A stretch of 64,000 nucleotides of DNA from Erysipelotrichaceae bacterium (GCA_013334325.1 JAAXXT010000004.1:36435-100434); one strand, 5' to 3'. Positions 52,496 through 61,726 are shown, numbered from the stretch's first letter. Notes: generated by a model not told the origin, from the sequence alone. Made by a program: numbers and translations.

Positions 52496-53362
52496 TTGAT
52501 TGATGATCTCAACAATCTCAAGAATTGCTTGTTTACTTTCAGGAATAGGTAGAAGAAGCCAATCATGAGGCATTTCATCATATACATAAGTTTTGATTTT
52601 AACATCTTCATTTAAGTGATGATCTATTAACTCAATACAATCATAATAGAAAATCTCATGTGTTCCTACGAAAATATGGATTTCACCTAATCCATCAAAT
52701 TGTCCATTGCTTGGAGAAACAATCGGATCGTTTTCTTCATGGCTTGCTCGATACAAATCTCCGATTTTCCTTAAAGAAGAAACATCCAGTATTGTATCCA
52801 ATGAGGCTAGTTCTGATATTTTTGGATGATTACATCCTAGATCCAACCAAGGTGATAAGAGTATGATCTTTTCATTTGGTTTAATTTTCTTATCTCTTAT
52901 TATTAGTGATAAAGCTAAGGCAAGTCCACCACCAGCGGAATCACCCATCAAGATGAATTCATCTGAAGGATAATTGGATAATAGATGTTCATAACTTTCT
53001 AAAGCCATACTGATGGTTTCATCTACGTTTGCTTCAGGCGCTAAAGGATAATCCACAAAGGTAAACGTTGCGTGAGAGTAATCAATAAATTTTTTGATAA
53101 GGTTAAAATGAAGATTCGTGGCTTCAAGTGAGTAGCCACCCCCATGAAAGTAGACCACATGTTTATGAGTTGGGTTGTCTATAAGACTTAACGAGATCAC
53201 ATTTCTATTTTGGATAAGTGTTTTATGACTAGTATATTTTGAGGACGGGAAATGTGGTTCTAATGGTTTCCCTGATCGTTTAGGATGAGTAAAATCAACT
53301 CGATCTTTGAGTCGTATGAATTTTAAACCTGAGATTAAAATCTTAGCTGATTGACTTAACAT
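52493..53362 (-). CDS. Alpha/beta hydrolase, HSL-type esterase
   Basis: A 289-aa esterase. The oxyanion motif HGGGYSLEA (about 72) and nucleophile elbow GDSAGGGLAL (about 140) identify the hormone-sensitive-lipase family. The catalytic Asp and His would be in VGTHEIFYYDC and EMPHDW. It likely hydrolyses short-chain esters in the cytoplasm. GGAG precedes the ATG. Single gene. Confidence 0.92.
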   Translation of the reverse strand: MLSQSAKILISGLKFIRLKDRVDFTHPKRSGKPLEPHFPSSKYTSHKTLIQNRNVISLSLIDNPTHKHVVYFHGGGYSLEATNLHFNLIKKFIDYSHATFTFVDYPLAPEANVDETISMALESYEHLLSNYPSDEFILMGDSAGGGLALALSLIIRDKKIKPNEKIILLSPWLDLGCNHPKISELASLDTILDVSSLRKIGDLYRASHEENDPIVSPSNGQFDGLGEIHIFVGTHEIFYYDCIELIDHHLNEDVKIKTYVYDEMPHDWLLLPIPESKQAILEIVEIINQ

Positions 53363-53472
53363 AGTATCTCCAGTTCTTTTTCAATTATATCATGAGCTAA
53401 GTTGAGCATAATTTTCAATCGTTACTAAAAATATTCAAAGATTTGATTTTGTTTCAATTTAGACACAAGTCC

Positions 53473-53504
53473 GTGACACTTTCAACACATATAAACACTA
53501 GAAT
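53473..53504 (+). promoter_or_regulatory. CAC-repeat element before the DUF2202 gene
   Basis: Three CAC units about 9-10 bases apart start at 53477, and a -10-like TAGAAT ends the element at 53504. The -35 is poor, which suggests activator dependence. Nearly the same sequence (about 24 of 30 bases, with a one-base shift) recurs before the ABC operon at 54228. Confidence 0.6.
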
Positions 53505-53545
53505 GGGTCTCAGATAAGAAAACCTTATCAACGGAGAAACAAAAT

Positions 53546-54166
53546 ATGAAAAATAAAACTGTATGGATTGCCTTAGGCGGATTACTAGGATTAACTGCTG
53601 TAGTTGCGGGAACGATCATCGTTACAAGTGATCTATCGAATCAAGAAGAGTATGCTGGTAGAGGTCGCGATCAATTCGCTGAAACAGGCGATGTGAATAA
53701 TGATCGAGTTGGTAATCAGGTCAATGAAAGTACAACCTATGAAACACCTGATGCTACTGTGACTTACGATGAAACGTATACATTAGATCAGATGATTACC
53801 ATGGCCATTACTGATGAGTATCTGGCACATAAAGAATATGAGATCATCTTAGACGCTTATGGGAATATTAATCCATTCGCCAACATCATCAACGCAGAAG
53901 TAACACACATCGAAGAGTTATTGCCTTTGTTTGAAGCTTACGATGTAAGTGTACCTGTCGACAACGCAGCAAGCCTCGTTGCCTTACCAAGCACTCTACA
54001 AGAAGCTTATGAGATTGGTGTACAAGCTGAAGTCAACAATATTGGGATGTATGAAAGCTTCCTTAAACAAGATCTACCCCAAGATGTAAGAGATGTATTT
54101 GAAGCTCTTATGGCTGCTTCTGAAAACCACCTTCAAGCCTTTAGTAGAAACGCTTCCAAATTCTAG
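53546..54166 (+). CDS. DUF2202 ferritin-like domain protein
   Basis: A 206-aa membrane-anchored protein. A membrane segment (about 6-27) precedes an acidic linker (about 30-80), then a DUF2202 domain (about 80-206), a four-helix, ferritin-like fold with the repeated Glu/His pattern seen here as DEYLAHKEYE, NAEVTHIEELL, QAEVNNIGMYE and SENHLQAF. Those Glu and His residues could bind a di-metal centre. AGAGG-like GGAG precedes the ATG. It shares an upstream element with the ABC-PASTA operon 130 bases downstream. Confidence 0.85.
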   Translation: MKNKTVWIALGGLLGLTAVVAGTIIVTSDLSNQEEYAGRGRDQFAETGDVNNDRVGNQVNESTTYETPDATVTYDETYTLDQMITMAITDEYLAHKEYEIILDAYGNINPFANIINAEVTHIEELLPLFEAYDVSVPVDNAASLVALPSTLQEAYEIGVQAEVNNIGMYESFLKQDLPQDVRDVFEALMAASENHLQAFSRNASKF

Positions 54167-54174
54167 ATTGAACA

Positions 54175-54204
54175 AAGAGATGATCACTTCATCTCTTTTT
54201 TTTA
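54175..54204 (+). terminator. Rho-independent terminator
   Basis: AAAGAGATGA, TCACT, TCATCTCTTT, T-run. Confidence 0.88.
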
Positions 54205-54227
54205 CTTTCTTGGATCAATTAGAAATT

Positions 54228-54257
54228 GTTACACTTTCGGCACATCCTAAACACAGA
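54228..54257 (+). promoter_or_regulatory. CAC-repeat element before the ABC-PASTA operon
   Basis: Second copy of the element found at 53473, with the shared pieces GTTACACTTTC, CACAT and AAACAC. Both genes it precedes encode envelope-facing proteins, so a common response regulator or other activator is likely. Confidence 0.6.
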
Positions 54258-54302
54258 TTCGTAATACAAAACTTATATTCTCTTATCAGGAGGGTTTAAC
54301 CC

Positions 54303-55745
54303 ATGTACTTTATTAAACGTGCTTTCCTTTATATCAAAAAGCAAAAAGCAAAAACGATCTTACTATTAGTCTTATTCTTCCTTATAGCAAATATTGTTTT
54401 AGCAGGACTATCCATTCAGAGTACTTCTGAAGCTGCAGTTATATTGACTCGCCAAGAATTAGGCGCAGACATACTGTATACTGCCAACTCTTCGAAGATC
54501 AACATCGATTACAAAAACAACATCATTGATGCGACTACAGACAAAACGACTCTAGAGGGTATTCCCTTGGTCAGCAATGTCCAACTCTTATTGGATTCAC
54601 CTTATTTAGAAAGTTACGATATGGTCAGTACGTATGAAGTGACCAGTGATGTCTTGGTTCCTTATGATACAAGAACCACTGAACCTACAGCTGTTACAGG
54701 TGGAAGTAAAATCATCTTGGGTACAGCGACGTCTACAGGCGATCTTAGTTTTGAAACCTTTAGTCGACCAGAACCATTTGATTTCTCAAGTGAAACTGCT
54801 ACCTTAATTGAAGGACGCTTCGCTACTGAAGCTGAAATCAGTGATGGGGCTTATGTGGCCATCATTGAGACAAATTTAGCTCAGATCAATGGATTAGAAG
54901 TAGGGGATGTGATGAGTTTAACACCTACGATGGTAGGCTATGATCAAAATGCGCTTGAGTATACGATCATTGGGATCTATGAAAGTACTGAGATCATAGA
55001 CGATAAAACCTTAAGTAGTTTAGGAACTTCACTCTTGCCTCAAAACCGTATCTATACTCCTTTTAATACACTATCTTCTATGGGCTATTCTGATACAGAC
55101 TTAGGCAATATCGTCTTAGATAAAGCCATCATTACTTTAAATGATCCTGTCAATATCGAACCCTATATGGCTTCGATCGAAGGTTTGATCTCTATGACCT
55201 ATGGGATCATCAGTGCCAATGATACTGTGTATGAAACCTTAGCTGGACCTCTTGAAACCTTAGGAAGTCTGAGTGCTATCTTAGTTTGGATCGTGGTTAT
55301 CGCAGGAGCTTCTATTCTATCCTTAATTACAGCCCTGACCATATCTCAACGTAAGAATGAGATTGGGATCTTATTGGCCATCGGCGAAAGCAAATTCAAG
55401 ATTGTTGGACAATTCGTTGTAGAAACCGTTGCGATTGCTTTATTGGCCTTTACCTTATCGACCTTTACAGGAATGGAAATAGGAAAGGTCATCAGTAGTG
55501 CAACTCTAGATACTTTCTTAGCGACTGAAGAACCTACTGTTACTACCACAGGAAGTGGTAAAAACAATACAACCACCGTTGATCCTTCAACACTTACACC
55601 AGTAGAACTAGAATTTAGATTTGAACCTCTGGTTATGTTTGAATTCTTCTCGGCAGGGATCTTGATTTCGATCATCTCTGTATTGATTCCAGCTTTATAT
55701 GTGACTCGTTTTAATCCTAAGCAGATCTTGACAAACAATGGATAG
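54303..55745 (+). CDS. MacB/FtsX-type ABC transporter permease
   Basis: A 480-aa permease with one N-terminal membrane helix (about 15-35), a large outer domain (about 40-310) and three C-terminal helices (about 325-350, 380-400, 450-470), the FtsX/MacB topology. LTISQRKNEIGILLAIGESKFKI is the typical coupling segment. The outer domain holds a Thr/Val-rich insertion near 420-440. AGGAGG precedes the ATG. It works with the ATPase and PASTA protein that follow; exports or mechanically transmits a signal rather than imports. Confidence 0.9.
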   Translation: MYFIKRAFLYIKKQKAKTILLLVLFFLIANIVLAGLSIQSTSEAAVILTRQELGADILYTANSSKINIDYKNNIIDATTDKTTLEGIPLVSNVQLLLDSPYLESYDMVSTYEVTSDVLVPYDTRTTEPTAVTGGSKIILGTATSTGDLSFETFSRPEPFDFSSETATLIEGRFATEAEISDGAYVAIIETNLAQINGLEVGDVMSLTPTMVGYDQNALEYTIIGIYESTEIIDDKTLSSLGTSLLPQNRIYTPFNTLSSMGYSDTDLGNIVLDKAIITLNDPVNIEPYMASIEGLISMTYGIISANDTVYETLAGPLETLGSLSAILVWIVVIAGASILSLITALTISQRKNEIGILLAIGESKFKIVGQFVVETVAIALLAFTLSTFTGMEIGKVISSATLDTFLATEEPTVTTTGSGKNNTTTVDPSTLTPVELEFRFEPLVMFEFFSAGILISIISVLIPALYVTRFNPKQILTNNG

Positions 55746-55755
55746 GAGAACAACC

Positions 55756-56442
55756 ATGACCTTACTTCAACTAGAAAACATCAGTTACGGCTATATCGAC
55801 GGAACTAAAAAACGCATTATCTTAAATGAACTCAGTTATAACTTCGAGAAGGGCAAGTTCTATACCATACTTGGACCTTCTGGATCAGGCAAGACTACCT
55901 TATTGTCTTTAATAGGAGCTCTTGAGAAAACTCAAGGCGGAGTCATTCGCTTTGATGGGAAGAAACTTGAAGATATAGGATATACCAATTATCGAAAGAA
56001 TAATCAAGCCATCGTTTTTCAACAGTTCAATTTGATTACTTATATGACACCTTTAGAAAACTTACTTAACGTAATGAACATCACATCGAATGAGTTACCT
56101 AAAGATAAAGAGAAAACAGCCTTGGCATTATTGAATAGATTGGGCATTGTAGAAAGCAAAGCAAGAAGAAATGTAATGACCTTATCAGGTGGTGAACAAC
56201 AACGTGTTGCGATCGCTAGGGCCTTATCAACCAATGTAGGGTTGATCTTAGCGGATGAACCTACAGGGAATCTAGATTCAGCCACTCAACGAGAAATCGT
56301 CGCCATCTTAAGATCACTCGCAACGGATTATGATACTTGTGTCATTGTGGTTACCCACTCAGATGAAGTCGCTAATACAAGTGATATTCAGCTTCATTTA
56401 CGTGATGGGAAATTGATAGAACAGAAAGGAAACATCTCATGA
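55756..56442 (+). CDS. ABC transporter ATPase (MacB/LolD type)
   Basis: A 228-aa ATPase for the preceding permease. Walker A is GPSGSGKTT, the signature LSGGEQQR and Walker [13 protein letters not shown], a LolD/MacB pattern. ATG 55756 after TAGGAG is preferred to 55738, which is inside the permease end. The PASTA gene starts within its stop (ATGA). Confidence 0.93.
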   Translation: MTLLQLENISYGYIDGTKKRIILNELSYNFEKGKFYTILGPSGSGKTTLLSLIGALEKTQGGVIRFDGKKLEDIGYTNYRKNNQAIVFQQFNLITYMTPLENLLNVMNITSNELPKDKEKTALALLNRLGIVESKARRNVMTLSGGEQQRVAIARALSTNVGLILADEPTGNLDSATQREIVAILRSLATDYDTCVIVVTHSDEVANTSDIQLHLRDGKLIEQKGNIS

Positions 56443-57839
56443 AGCCAGGATTTCTAAATGAAGTGAATGAAAAAGAAGAATCATTAGAAAGCTTTAAACA
56501 AGAGAAATTCGTTAAGATCTCAGCGAAGAAGAAACCAATTTGGATTATTGTCTTGGTGTTGGTTATCGCGGGTTCAGGTTCATGGTTTTTCTTCAATCAA
56601 TCCACGGAAGTTCCAGATTTTACTCAATGGACGCTTACTGATGTGAATAGCTGGACTGATAGTCATGAGATCCAGTTGGTCTATAAGGCCATCTACAGTG
56701 AGCTTCCAGTAGACCTTATCGTATCGCAGGATCTTCAAGCAGGAACACAAATCAAATCTGATGGGGTCTTGGTAGTAGAAGTATCCCAAGGCGTAGATCC
56801 TGATGAAGTCTTGGTATTGCCTAGTTTTGATTCTACTTGGGATAAGACAGCATTGTTGAAATGGGTAACGGATCAACAGATCCCTAATTACCGCTTTGAA
56901 ATTGTAGTTGATCCTCAATTAGGAAACAATATGTTGGTATCTTATACAGTCAGTGATCCTTCTAATGCATATCAACGAAGTGATGAGATCGTTTTCTTGA
57001 TCAATCAAACTGCAGTAGTAGAAACATTGATCATGCCAGATCTTAGTACTTCCTTGCTTGCTGATATTCAAGTTTGGGCTTCAGACTCAGACATCCAATT
57101 AAATGTGCTTGAAGCATTCAGTGATCTTGTACCTGTAGGAAAAGTTGTATCTCAAAGTGTAGCTGATAATTCCATCATAAATAGTGGTTCGACTTTGGTG
57201 CTTACTTTATCCAAAGGACCAGCTATCTTAGTCGCTGATTTTAGAACCATGGACAGCAGTGAAGCCAAGACATGGGCAGTAGATAATAATCTTATCTTAT
57301 CTGTTGAGACCATTTATTCAAACGTAGCTGAAGGAAGCCTGATCAGTCAAAGCGTAAAGGCCAATACTTCTGTTGAATCAAAATCTAAGCTTACAGTCGT
57401 TTATTCTTTAGGCAACAGTATCTCATTTGGTTCATATGTCAACTCGACTTTGAGTTCACTTAAGAGTTTCATAGAGGCTCAAAATCTATTGGGTGCACAA
57501 TTGACACTTGAGATCGCGACCCAATATTCTTCAACGGTCTCAGTGAATCGTGTCATCGCCATCAGTGTGAATGATGCAGAAGTCAGTCGTGGATCAATGA
57601 TCGAAGTGGTGGTTTCCTTGGGCGCGTTGGTTAAAGTCCCGGATTTCTCATCCTTAGATTCTAGTGATTATCACGGGACCTACAACGCTATTCTCGCAGC
57701 GGCGAAAACAGCCAATGTCACTATAAGGATCACAACGGTAGATGATCCAGATTCAGATGTGATCAGTATCACTCAATCAGTTTCAGTAGGTACTTTATGT
57801 TCAAGTGCTGATATTCTGGATATCATATTGACCTATTAG
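56439..57839 (+). CDS. Membrane-anchored PASTA-repeat protein in ABC operon
   Basis: A 466-aa single-pass protein. The ~25-residue cytoplasmic start is charged, one helix spans about 29-48, and the rest outside the membrane is built of about six PASTA-like modules. Each begins with a VPDF/MPDL/VADF-type strand and ends in a V-V/L-x-x-S-x-G strand, e.g. VPDFTQWTLTDVNSW near 54 and VKVPDFSSLDSSDYHG near 400. PASTA modules normally sit on PknB kinases or PBPs and bind muropeptides; no kinase or transpeptidase is attached here. It takes the place that a membrane-fusion protein would have in a MacAB-type operon. Its ATGA start ties it to the ATPase. Confidence 0.82.
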   Translation: MKPGFLNEVNEKEESLESFKQEKFVKISAKKKPIWIIVLVLVIAGSGSWFFFNQSTEVPDFTQWTLTDVNSWTDSHEIQLVYKAIYSELPVDLIVSQDLQAGTQIKSDGVLVVEVSQGVDPDEVLVLPSFDSTWDKTALLKWVTDQQIPNYRFEIVVDPQLGNNMLVSYTVSDPSNAYQRSDEIVFLINQTAVVETLIMPDLSTSLLADIQVWASDSDIQLNVLEAFSDLVPVGKVVSQSVADNSIINSGSTLVLTLSKGPAILVADFRTMDSSEAKTWAVDNNLILSVETIYSNVAEGSLISQSVKANTSVESKSKLTVVYSLGNSISFGSYVNSTLSSLKSFIEAQNLLGAQLTLEIATQYSSTVSVNRVIAISVNDAEVSRGSMIEVVVSLGALVKVPDFSSLDSSDYHGTYNAILAAAKTANVTIRITTVDDPDSDVISITQSVSVGTLCSSADILDIILTY

Positions 57840-57860
57840 GTTTGAGTCTATATAAAAATT

Positions 57861-57886
57861 AAAGCTAAGGATCTCCTTAGCTTTTT
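57861..57886 (+). terminator. Rho-independent terminator
   Basis: AAAGCTAAGGA, TC, TCCTTAGCTTT, T-run, end of the ABC-PASTA operon. Confidence 0.9.
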
Positions 57887-57929
57887 TAATTCATTTATGA
57901 GGTGATACTTAAAGTTTAAACCACTTTAA

Positions 57930-58781
57930 TTAATCTTCGATTTGAACTGCGATCCCAATCAAACCAGGTCCAGTATGAACACCTAAAGCAGGAGATACAG
58001 GTCCTAAATAAGTATTTCTAACGTTTTGGACTCTTGAGAGGACATCGGTCTTTATTTTTAGGATCTCTTCCATCGCATTCCCATGAGCGAAAGCGATATT
58101 GATGTTTTTACCGCCTTCCGCATAAGCTACTGCGATTTCTTTGATTCTGGTTAAGGATCCTTTTCTTCCTCTTACTTTAGTGACGGTGGTATAGATGCCT
58201 TCATCATTACAGGTAATGATGGGTTTTAGATCTAAGGTTTGCCCTACAAAGGCAGATACTTTCCCAATACGACCACCTTTTTGAAGATACTCTAAAGTCG
58301 ATAAGACGAAGTAGACTTTCGTTTTCTCGATGATATCTTCAACTTTATCCGCGAGATCTACGAAGCTGAAGCCATCATTGGCCCATTGGGCAGCTTTGAT
58401 GACACTTAAACCACTACCTATCCCGATATTCTTAGAGTCGATGACTCTCATAGGGATCTTAGATTGATCAGCCATCAAACGGATCATATTATGGGTACCT
58501 GATAGTCCAGATGATAAGACGACTGCTAAGATATGGGTATAACCTTGTTTTTCTATTTTCGCTAAGGTCTCAGATACAACTTTACCTGTAGGTAAAGAAG
58601 TGGTGGGGACTTCCGTCTTTAGGCCTTCATAAATGGTTTGGGCGTCGATATCTACCCCATCTGAAAAGCTTTGTGTCTTATAATTGACTTGTAGAGGTAA
58701 TACAAAGATCCCTAACTTCTTGACGATCTCTTTAGGGACATCACTTCCTGAATCCGTTAAAATGGCAATCTTCTCAATCAT
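57930..58781 (-). CDS. DegV family fatty-acid-binding protein
   Basis: A 283-aa DegV-type protein that holds a fatty acid, probably for the FakA/FakB kinase system. It shows the start IAILTDSGSDVP, the central TSLPTGK and SSGLSGTHN, the mid-region GGRIGKVSAFVG, and HTGPGLIGIAV near the end. AAGGAG precedes the ATG, which lies inside the DUF1836 gene (8-base overlap). No FakA gene is in the window. Confidence 0.93.
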   Translation of the reverse strand: MIEKIAILTDSGSDVPKEIVKKLGIFVLPLQVNYKTQSFSDGVDIDAQTIYEGLKTEVPTTSLPTGKVVSETLAKIEKQGYTHILAVVLSSGLSGTHNMIRLMADQSKIPMRVIDSKNIGIGSGLSVIKAAQWANDGFSFVDLADKVEDIIEKTKVYFVLSTLEYLQKGGRIGKVSAFVGQTLDLKPIITCNDEGIYTTVTKVRGRKGSLTRIKEIAVAYAEGGKNINIAFAHGNAMEEILKIKTDVLSRVQNVRNTYLGPVSPALGVHTGPGLIGIAVQIED

Positions 58782-59292
58782 GTTTCTTTTCTCCTTCAGA
58801 TTCGATTTGAATCAGATATTTGGCGACTCTTTGGGTTGCGAAAGCCAAAGCAGCTAATTTTAGGATACGATTTTCTAAAGTCAATTCACCCTCCAGTAAG
58901 AGTGTTGGTTGGGTTTGAAGTGCTTGATTACCTACCAATCTTACCGCATTTTCAACTTCTGTCACAAAGAGGTTATAAGCAGGTTTTAGACCTAGGGTCT
59001 TTGTCTCATAGAGAATACCTTCTCTGATTTGGATGATCTCAAAAACATCTTTAAGGATCGCGATTGAAAAGATAAATGCGACATGTAGTCGACTATATTT
59101 TTTTCCTACTGGTGAAGGTAGAAGCTTGAGCTTGACATAATTATTGATCATGGCTGCGGTGACAGGTTTCACGCCTAAAGGGGATAAATGTTTATCTGTA
59201 AGTTTGATGACTTGATCCATATAAAGATCAATGTCTGGTAGATCTTCCCATCGAGGTAATCCAATAATTGAGTTTAGTGATTCGATTTCCAT
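58774..59292 (-). CDS. DUF1836 HTH protein on a leaderless message
   Basis: A 172-aa MerR-like/DUF1836 protein: GLPRWEDLPDIDLYMDQVI, then VTAAMINNYVKLKLLPSPV and KKYSRLHVAFIFSIAILKDVF. Such proteins commonly precede degV genes and may be their regulator. A consensus promoter (TTGACT-N17-TATAAT) places transcription start on the A of ATG 59292, so there is no 5' leader and no ribosome site. An ATG two codons earlier (59298) would lie before the predicted start. Translation is therefore probably leaderless, which is unusual for this genome. Confidence 0.85.
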   Translation of the reverse strand: MEIESLNSIIGLPRWEDLPDIDLYMDQVIKLTDKHLSPLGVKPVTAAMINNYVKLKLLPSPVGKKYSRLHVAFIFSIAILKDVFEIIQIREGILYETKTLGLKPAYNLFVTEVENAVRLVGNQALQTQPTLLLEGELTLENRILKLAALAFATQRVAKYLIQIESEGEKKHD

Positions 59293-59298
59293 TGCCAT

Positions 59299-59345
59299 AT
59301 TATAAAATAATAATCATAATTAGTCAAAATAGTTATCATAATTAG
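59299..59345 (-). promoter_or_regulatory. DUF1836-degV promoter with direct repeats
   Basis: On the minus strand, TTGACT (59327-59322), 17 bases, TATAAT (59304-59299). CTAATTATGAT occurs twice (59323-59313 and 59345-59335), 22 bases or two helical turns apart; one copy lies in the spacer and the other upstream of -35, suggesting an autoregulator site. Confidence 0.8.
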
Positions 59346-59517
59346 ATAAGATGAAACTGTTCGATATTTACCACAATGATGTGGAAAGATTGTTGACCAA
59401 TCGACCCATCATATTAAATGCGTTCTTGTTAGAATTAGTGTAAGGTAGAATTGCACGAAAAACAACGTATCGTGTGCATCGGCAAACATCGTAAACAGAT
59501 CACAATCGTGAGGGCCC

Positions 59518-61473
59518 ATGAACAGAAAAGAAGAAATCGTAAAATTCATCCTGAATGAGAAATCACTTGTCAGTGTAGATGTGATCGCAAAAGCGATCAA
59601 TACTTCACCCAAGACTGTTCGTAATGAACTAGATCTTATTGAGCCGATCCTTGTTGATCATCATTTGACCATCATTCGTAAACCTGGTCAAGGGATATCG
59701 ATCATAGGTGAAGCCAGTGATAAACAAGCACTGATCAGTTACTTCAAGACAAGACACGATTATAGTTACTTAAGTCCGGCAGAGCGTCAAAGAAGCATCT
59801 TAGCGAAACTGTTTGCGGAAAATAGACCCTTGATGATCAAGGAACTTGGCTTAGATTATTATGTGAGCCGTTCTACCATCACCAAAGACATCAGTGAAAT
59901 CAATGAGATGATCAAAGATTTCCGCTTGGTGGTTGAGTATCAAAAAGGTGAAGGCATCGTAATACTCGGTGAAGAGAGCGCTAAACGTAAAGCATTGGCT
60001 AAACTGGTTCCTTTTGAAGAAAACAAGAACCTCGTTTACTACATGAACGATGAGAATGAACGTAGTTCTCATTCCTTCATGAATCGTTTTCAAGAATCCC
60101 TTCAATTGGATTATAAGAAAGTTGAAGAGATCGTTGCGGAAGCTGAAACCAAGTTGGGTTATTCCTTCTCAACAGAAGCTAGAATCAATTTGATCATTCA
60201 TATCGCAATTGCGATACGAAGAACTCAACAAGGCAACAATATTCGTTTAACAGAAGAATTGATTTCAGCTTTAGATCATCAAAAAGAATACGATATCGCC
60301 TTTGAGACTGCAGCCCGTATCAATGAAGTGTTTAAAGTGGTCTTATCAGAGACTGAGACTTATTATATCTTGCTTCATTTTATGGGAGCCAAGCGTATCA
60401 AAGAAGGTCTCAATGTATTAAACTTCAAGCTTTCTTCAGATACACCTGTCTTAGAAGACCTCATCTTAAAGTTCATCCAGAATGTCCAATTGGAACTGAA
60501 TCTATTTCTAGAATCAGATACCCAACTCTTCAATAGTTTGATCCTACATCTTAAGCCTACGATCAATAGATTACTTTATGGATTATCTTTAGAGAATCCT
60601 ATGTTTGAAGAGATCAAGTTCTCTTATCCTTCGATCTATACTTCCATCGCCAACAATGTGTACTTGTTTAAAAACATGTTTCATATTGAGATGCCTGCCA
60701 ATGAGATCGCTTATTTAGCCCTACATTTCGCAGCTGCACGAGAAAGAAACATCAAGCCTATTCGAGTCTTGGTGATGTGTGCTTCTGGTTTAGGAACCTC
60801 TCAGTTGATCGTTGCGAAACTGAAACGTGCTTTCAATAACTTAGAGATCGTCGATGTGACTTCAACGATGGATGTGTCTAAGTACGATGAGACAATGATC
60901 GATTTGATCATCTCGACCGTTGCGGTTCAATCTAAAGTAAAGACCATCGTCATCAATGCCTTATTGCCTCAATACGATATGAATACAATCAGAGAAGTCG
61001 TTGAAGGTAAGAAGATCCAATCCTCAACGAAGGCAAGTCTATCTAAAGAAGATATCCATCTTCAAGTCGATCTAAAATCGAAAGAAGAGATCCTGAATTA
61101 TCTCAACGATAACTTATTATCTAAGAAACTCGTTACTGAAGACTATCTTAAGAGTTTATGGGACAGAGAAGCGATGGGACCGACAGTGATCTCATCGATG
61201 ATCGCGATTCCTCATGGGGCTTATGAAGCGGTCCTAAAGAGTTGTATCCAAATCGTAACTCTAGTTCATCCTGTGAAATGGGATGGAGACAATGAGGTCA
61301 AAATGATCCTCAATGTGGTTTCTACGAAAGAAGATGCTTCAGACTATATTCCGTTCTTTACTCATCTTGCGGATCATTGTGATGACACAGCGCTGTGGAA
61401 TCGTATCTGTGGGATGAAAAATAAAGAAGACTTAGCTCAGACTTTAGGCGAAGTACTGTTGATCAGCAGTTGA
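59518..61473 (+). CDS. PRD-type transcription activator with EIIB/EIIA domains
   Basis: A 651-aa MtlR/LicR-like regulator. It has an N-terminal HTH pair (about 1-150; VDVIAKAINTSPKTVRNELDL), two PTS-regulation domains with conserved His (about 185-290, 300-400), an EIIB-like domain (about 418-505; VLVMCASGLGTSQLI), and an EIIA-like domain (about 510-651; SSMIAIPHGAYEAVLK). Phosphorylation by the PTS would set its activity. It lies upstream of the galactitol-type PTS genes in the same direction and is their likely activator. GTGAGGG precedes the ATG. Confidence 0.93.
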   Translation: MNRKEEIVKFILNEKSLVSVDVIAKAINTSPKTVRNELDLIEPILVDHHLTIIRKPGQGISIIGEASDKQALISYFKTRHDYSYLSPAERQRSILAKLFAENRPLMIKELGLDYYVSRSTITKDISEINEMIKDFRLVVEYQKGEGIVILGEESAKRKALAKLVPFEENKNLVYYMNDENERSSHSFMNRFQESLQLDYKKVEEIVAEAETKLGYSFSTEARINLIIHIAIAIRRTQQGNNIRLTEELISALDHQKEYDIAFETAARINEVFKVVLSETETYYILLHFMGAKRIKEGLNVLNFKLSSDTPVLEDLILKFIQNVQLELNLFLESDTQLFNSLILHLKPTINRLLYGLSLENPMFEEIKFSYPSIYTSIANNVYLFKNMFHIEMPANEIAYLALHFAAARERNIKPIRVLVMCASGLGTSQLIVAKLKRAFNNLEIVDVTSTMDVSKYDETMIDLIISTVAVQSKVKTIVINALLPQYDMNTIREVVEGKKIQSSTKASLSKEDIHLQVDLKSKEEILNYLNDNLLSKKLVTEDYLKSLWDREAMGPTVISSMIAIPHGAYEAVLKSCIQIVTLVHPVKWDGDNEVKMILNVVSTKEDASDYIPFFTHLADHCDDTALWNRICGMKNKEDLAQTLGEVLLISS

Positions 61474-61531
61474 ATTTCACGGAATCATTTGTGAAGTGCG
61501 AGATTATAAATAAAAAAAACGAGAGGTACTT

Positions 61532-61726
61532 ATGAAGGGCATCGTGAAATTCTATAGTTTAGTGAAAGGCGCTGGCGTATTAGTAGGCGAAGATCACAAA
61601 GAATATTCGTTCAAGATGATGGAGATCGTCGGAACTGGTCTACGTAAGCTTTCTGAGAATCAGGTGGTCAGTTTTACACCTGTTGAGTTGAAGGCAACCC
61701 AGATCTTGGTGGAGGAAAACAAATGA
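61532..61726 (+). CDS. Degenerate cold-shock-domain-like small protein
   Basis: A 64-aa protein. The order GIVKFYSLVKGAGVLVGEDHKEYSFKM... follows the cold-shock domain pattern (GTVKWFN-KGFGFI-EDG-VFVHF), including the strands and length, but RNP1 reads KGAGVL instead of KGFGFI and RNP2 EYSFKM instead of VFVHF. The aromatic nucleic-acid-stacking residues are thus mostly gone. AGAGG precedes the ATG, and the stop overlaps the EIIA start (ATGA). A place inside a PTS operon is odd for such a fold; it may act as an assembly or regulatory partner. Confidence 0.65.
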   Translation: MKGIVKFYSLVKGAGVLVGEDHKEYSFKMMEIVGTGLRKLSENQVVSFTPVELKATQILVEENK

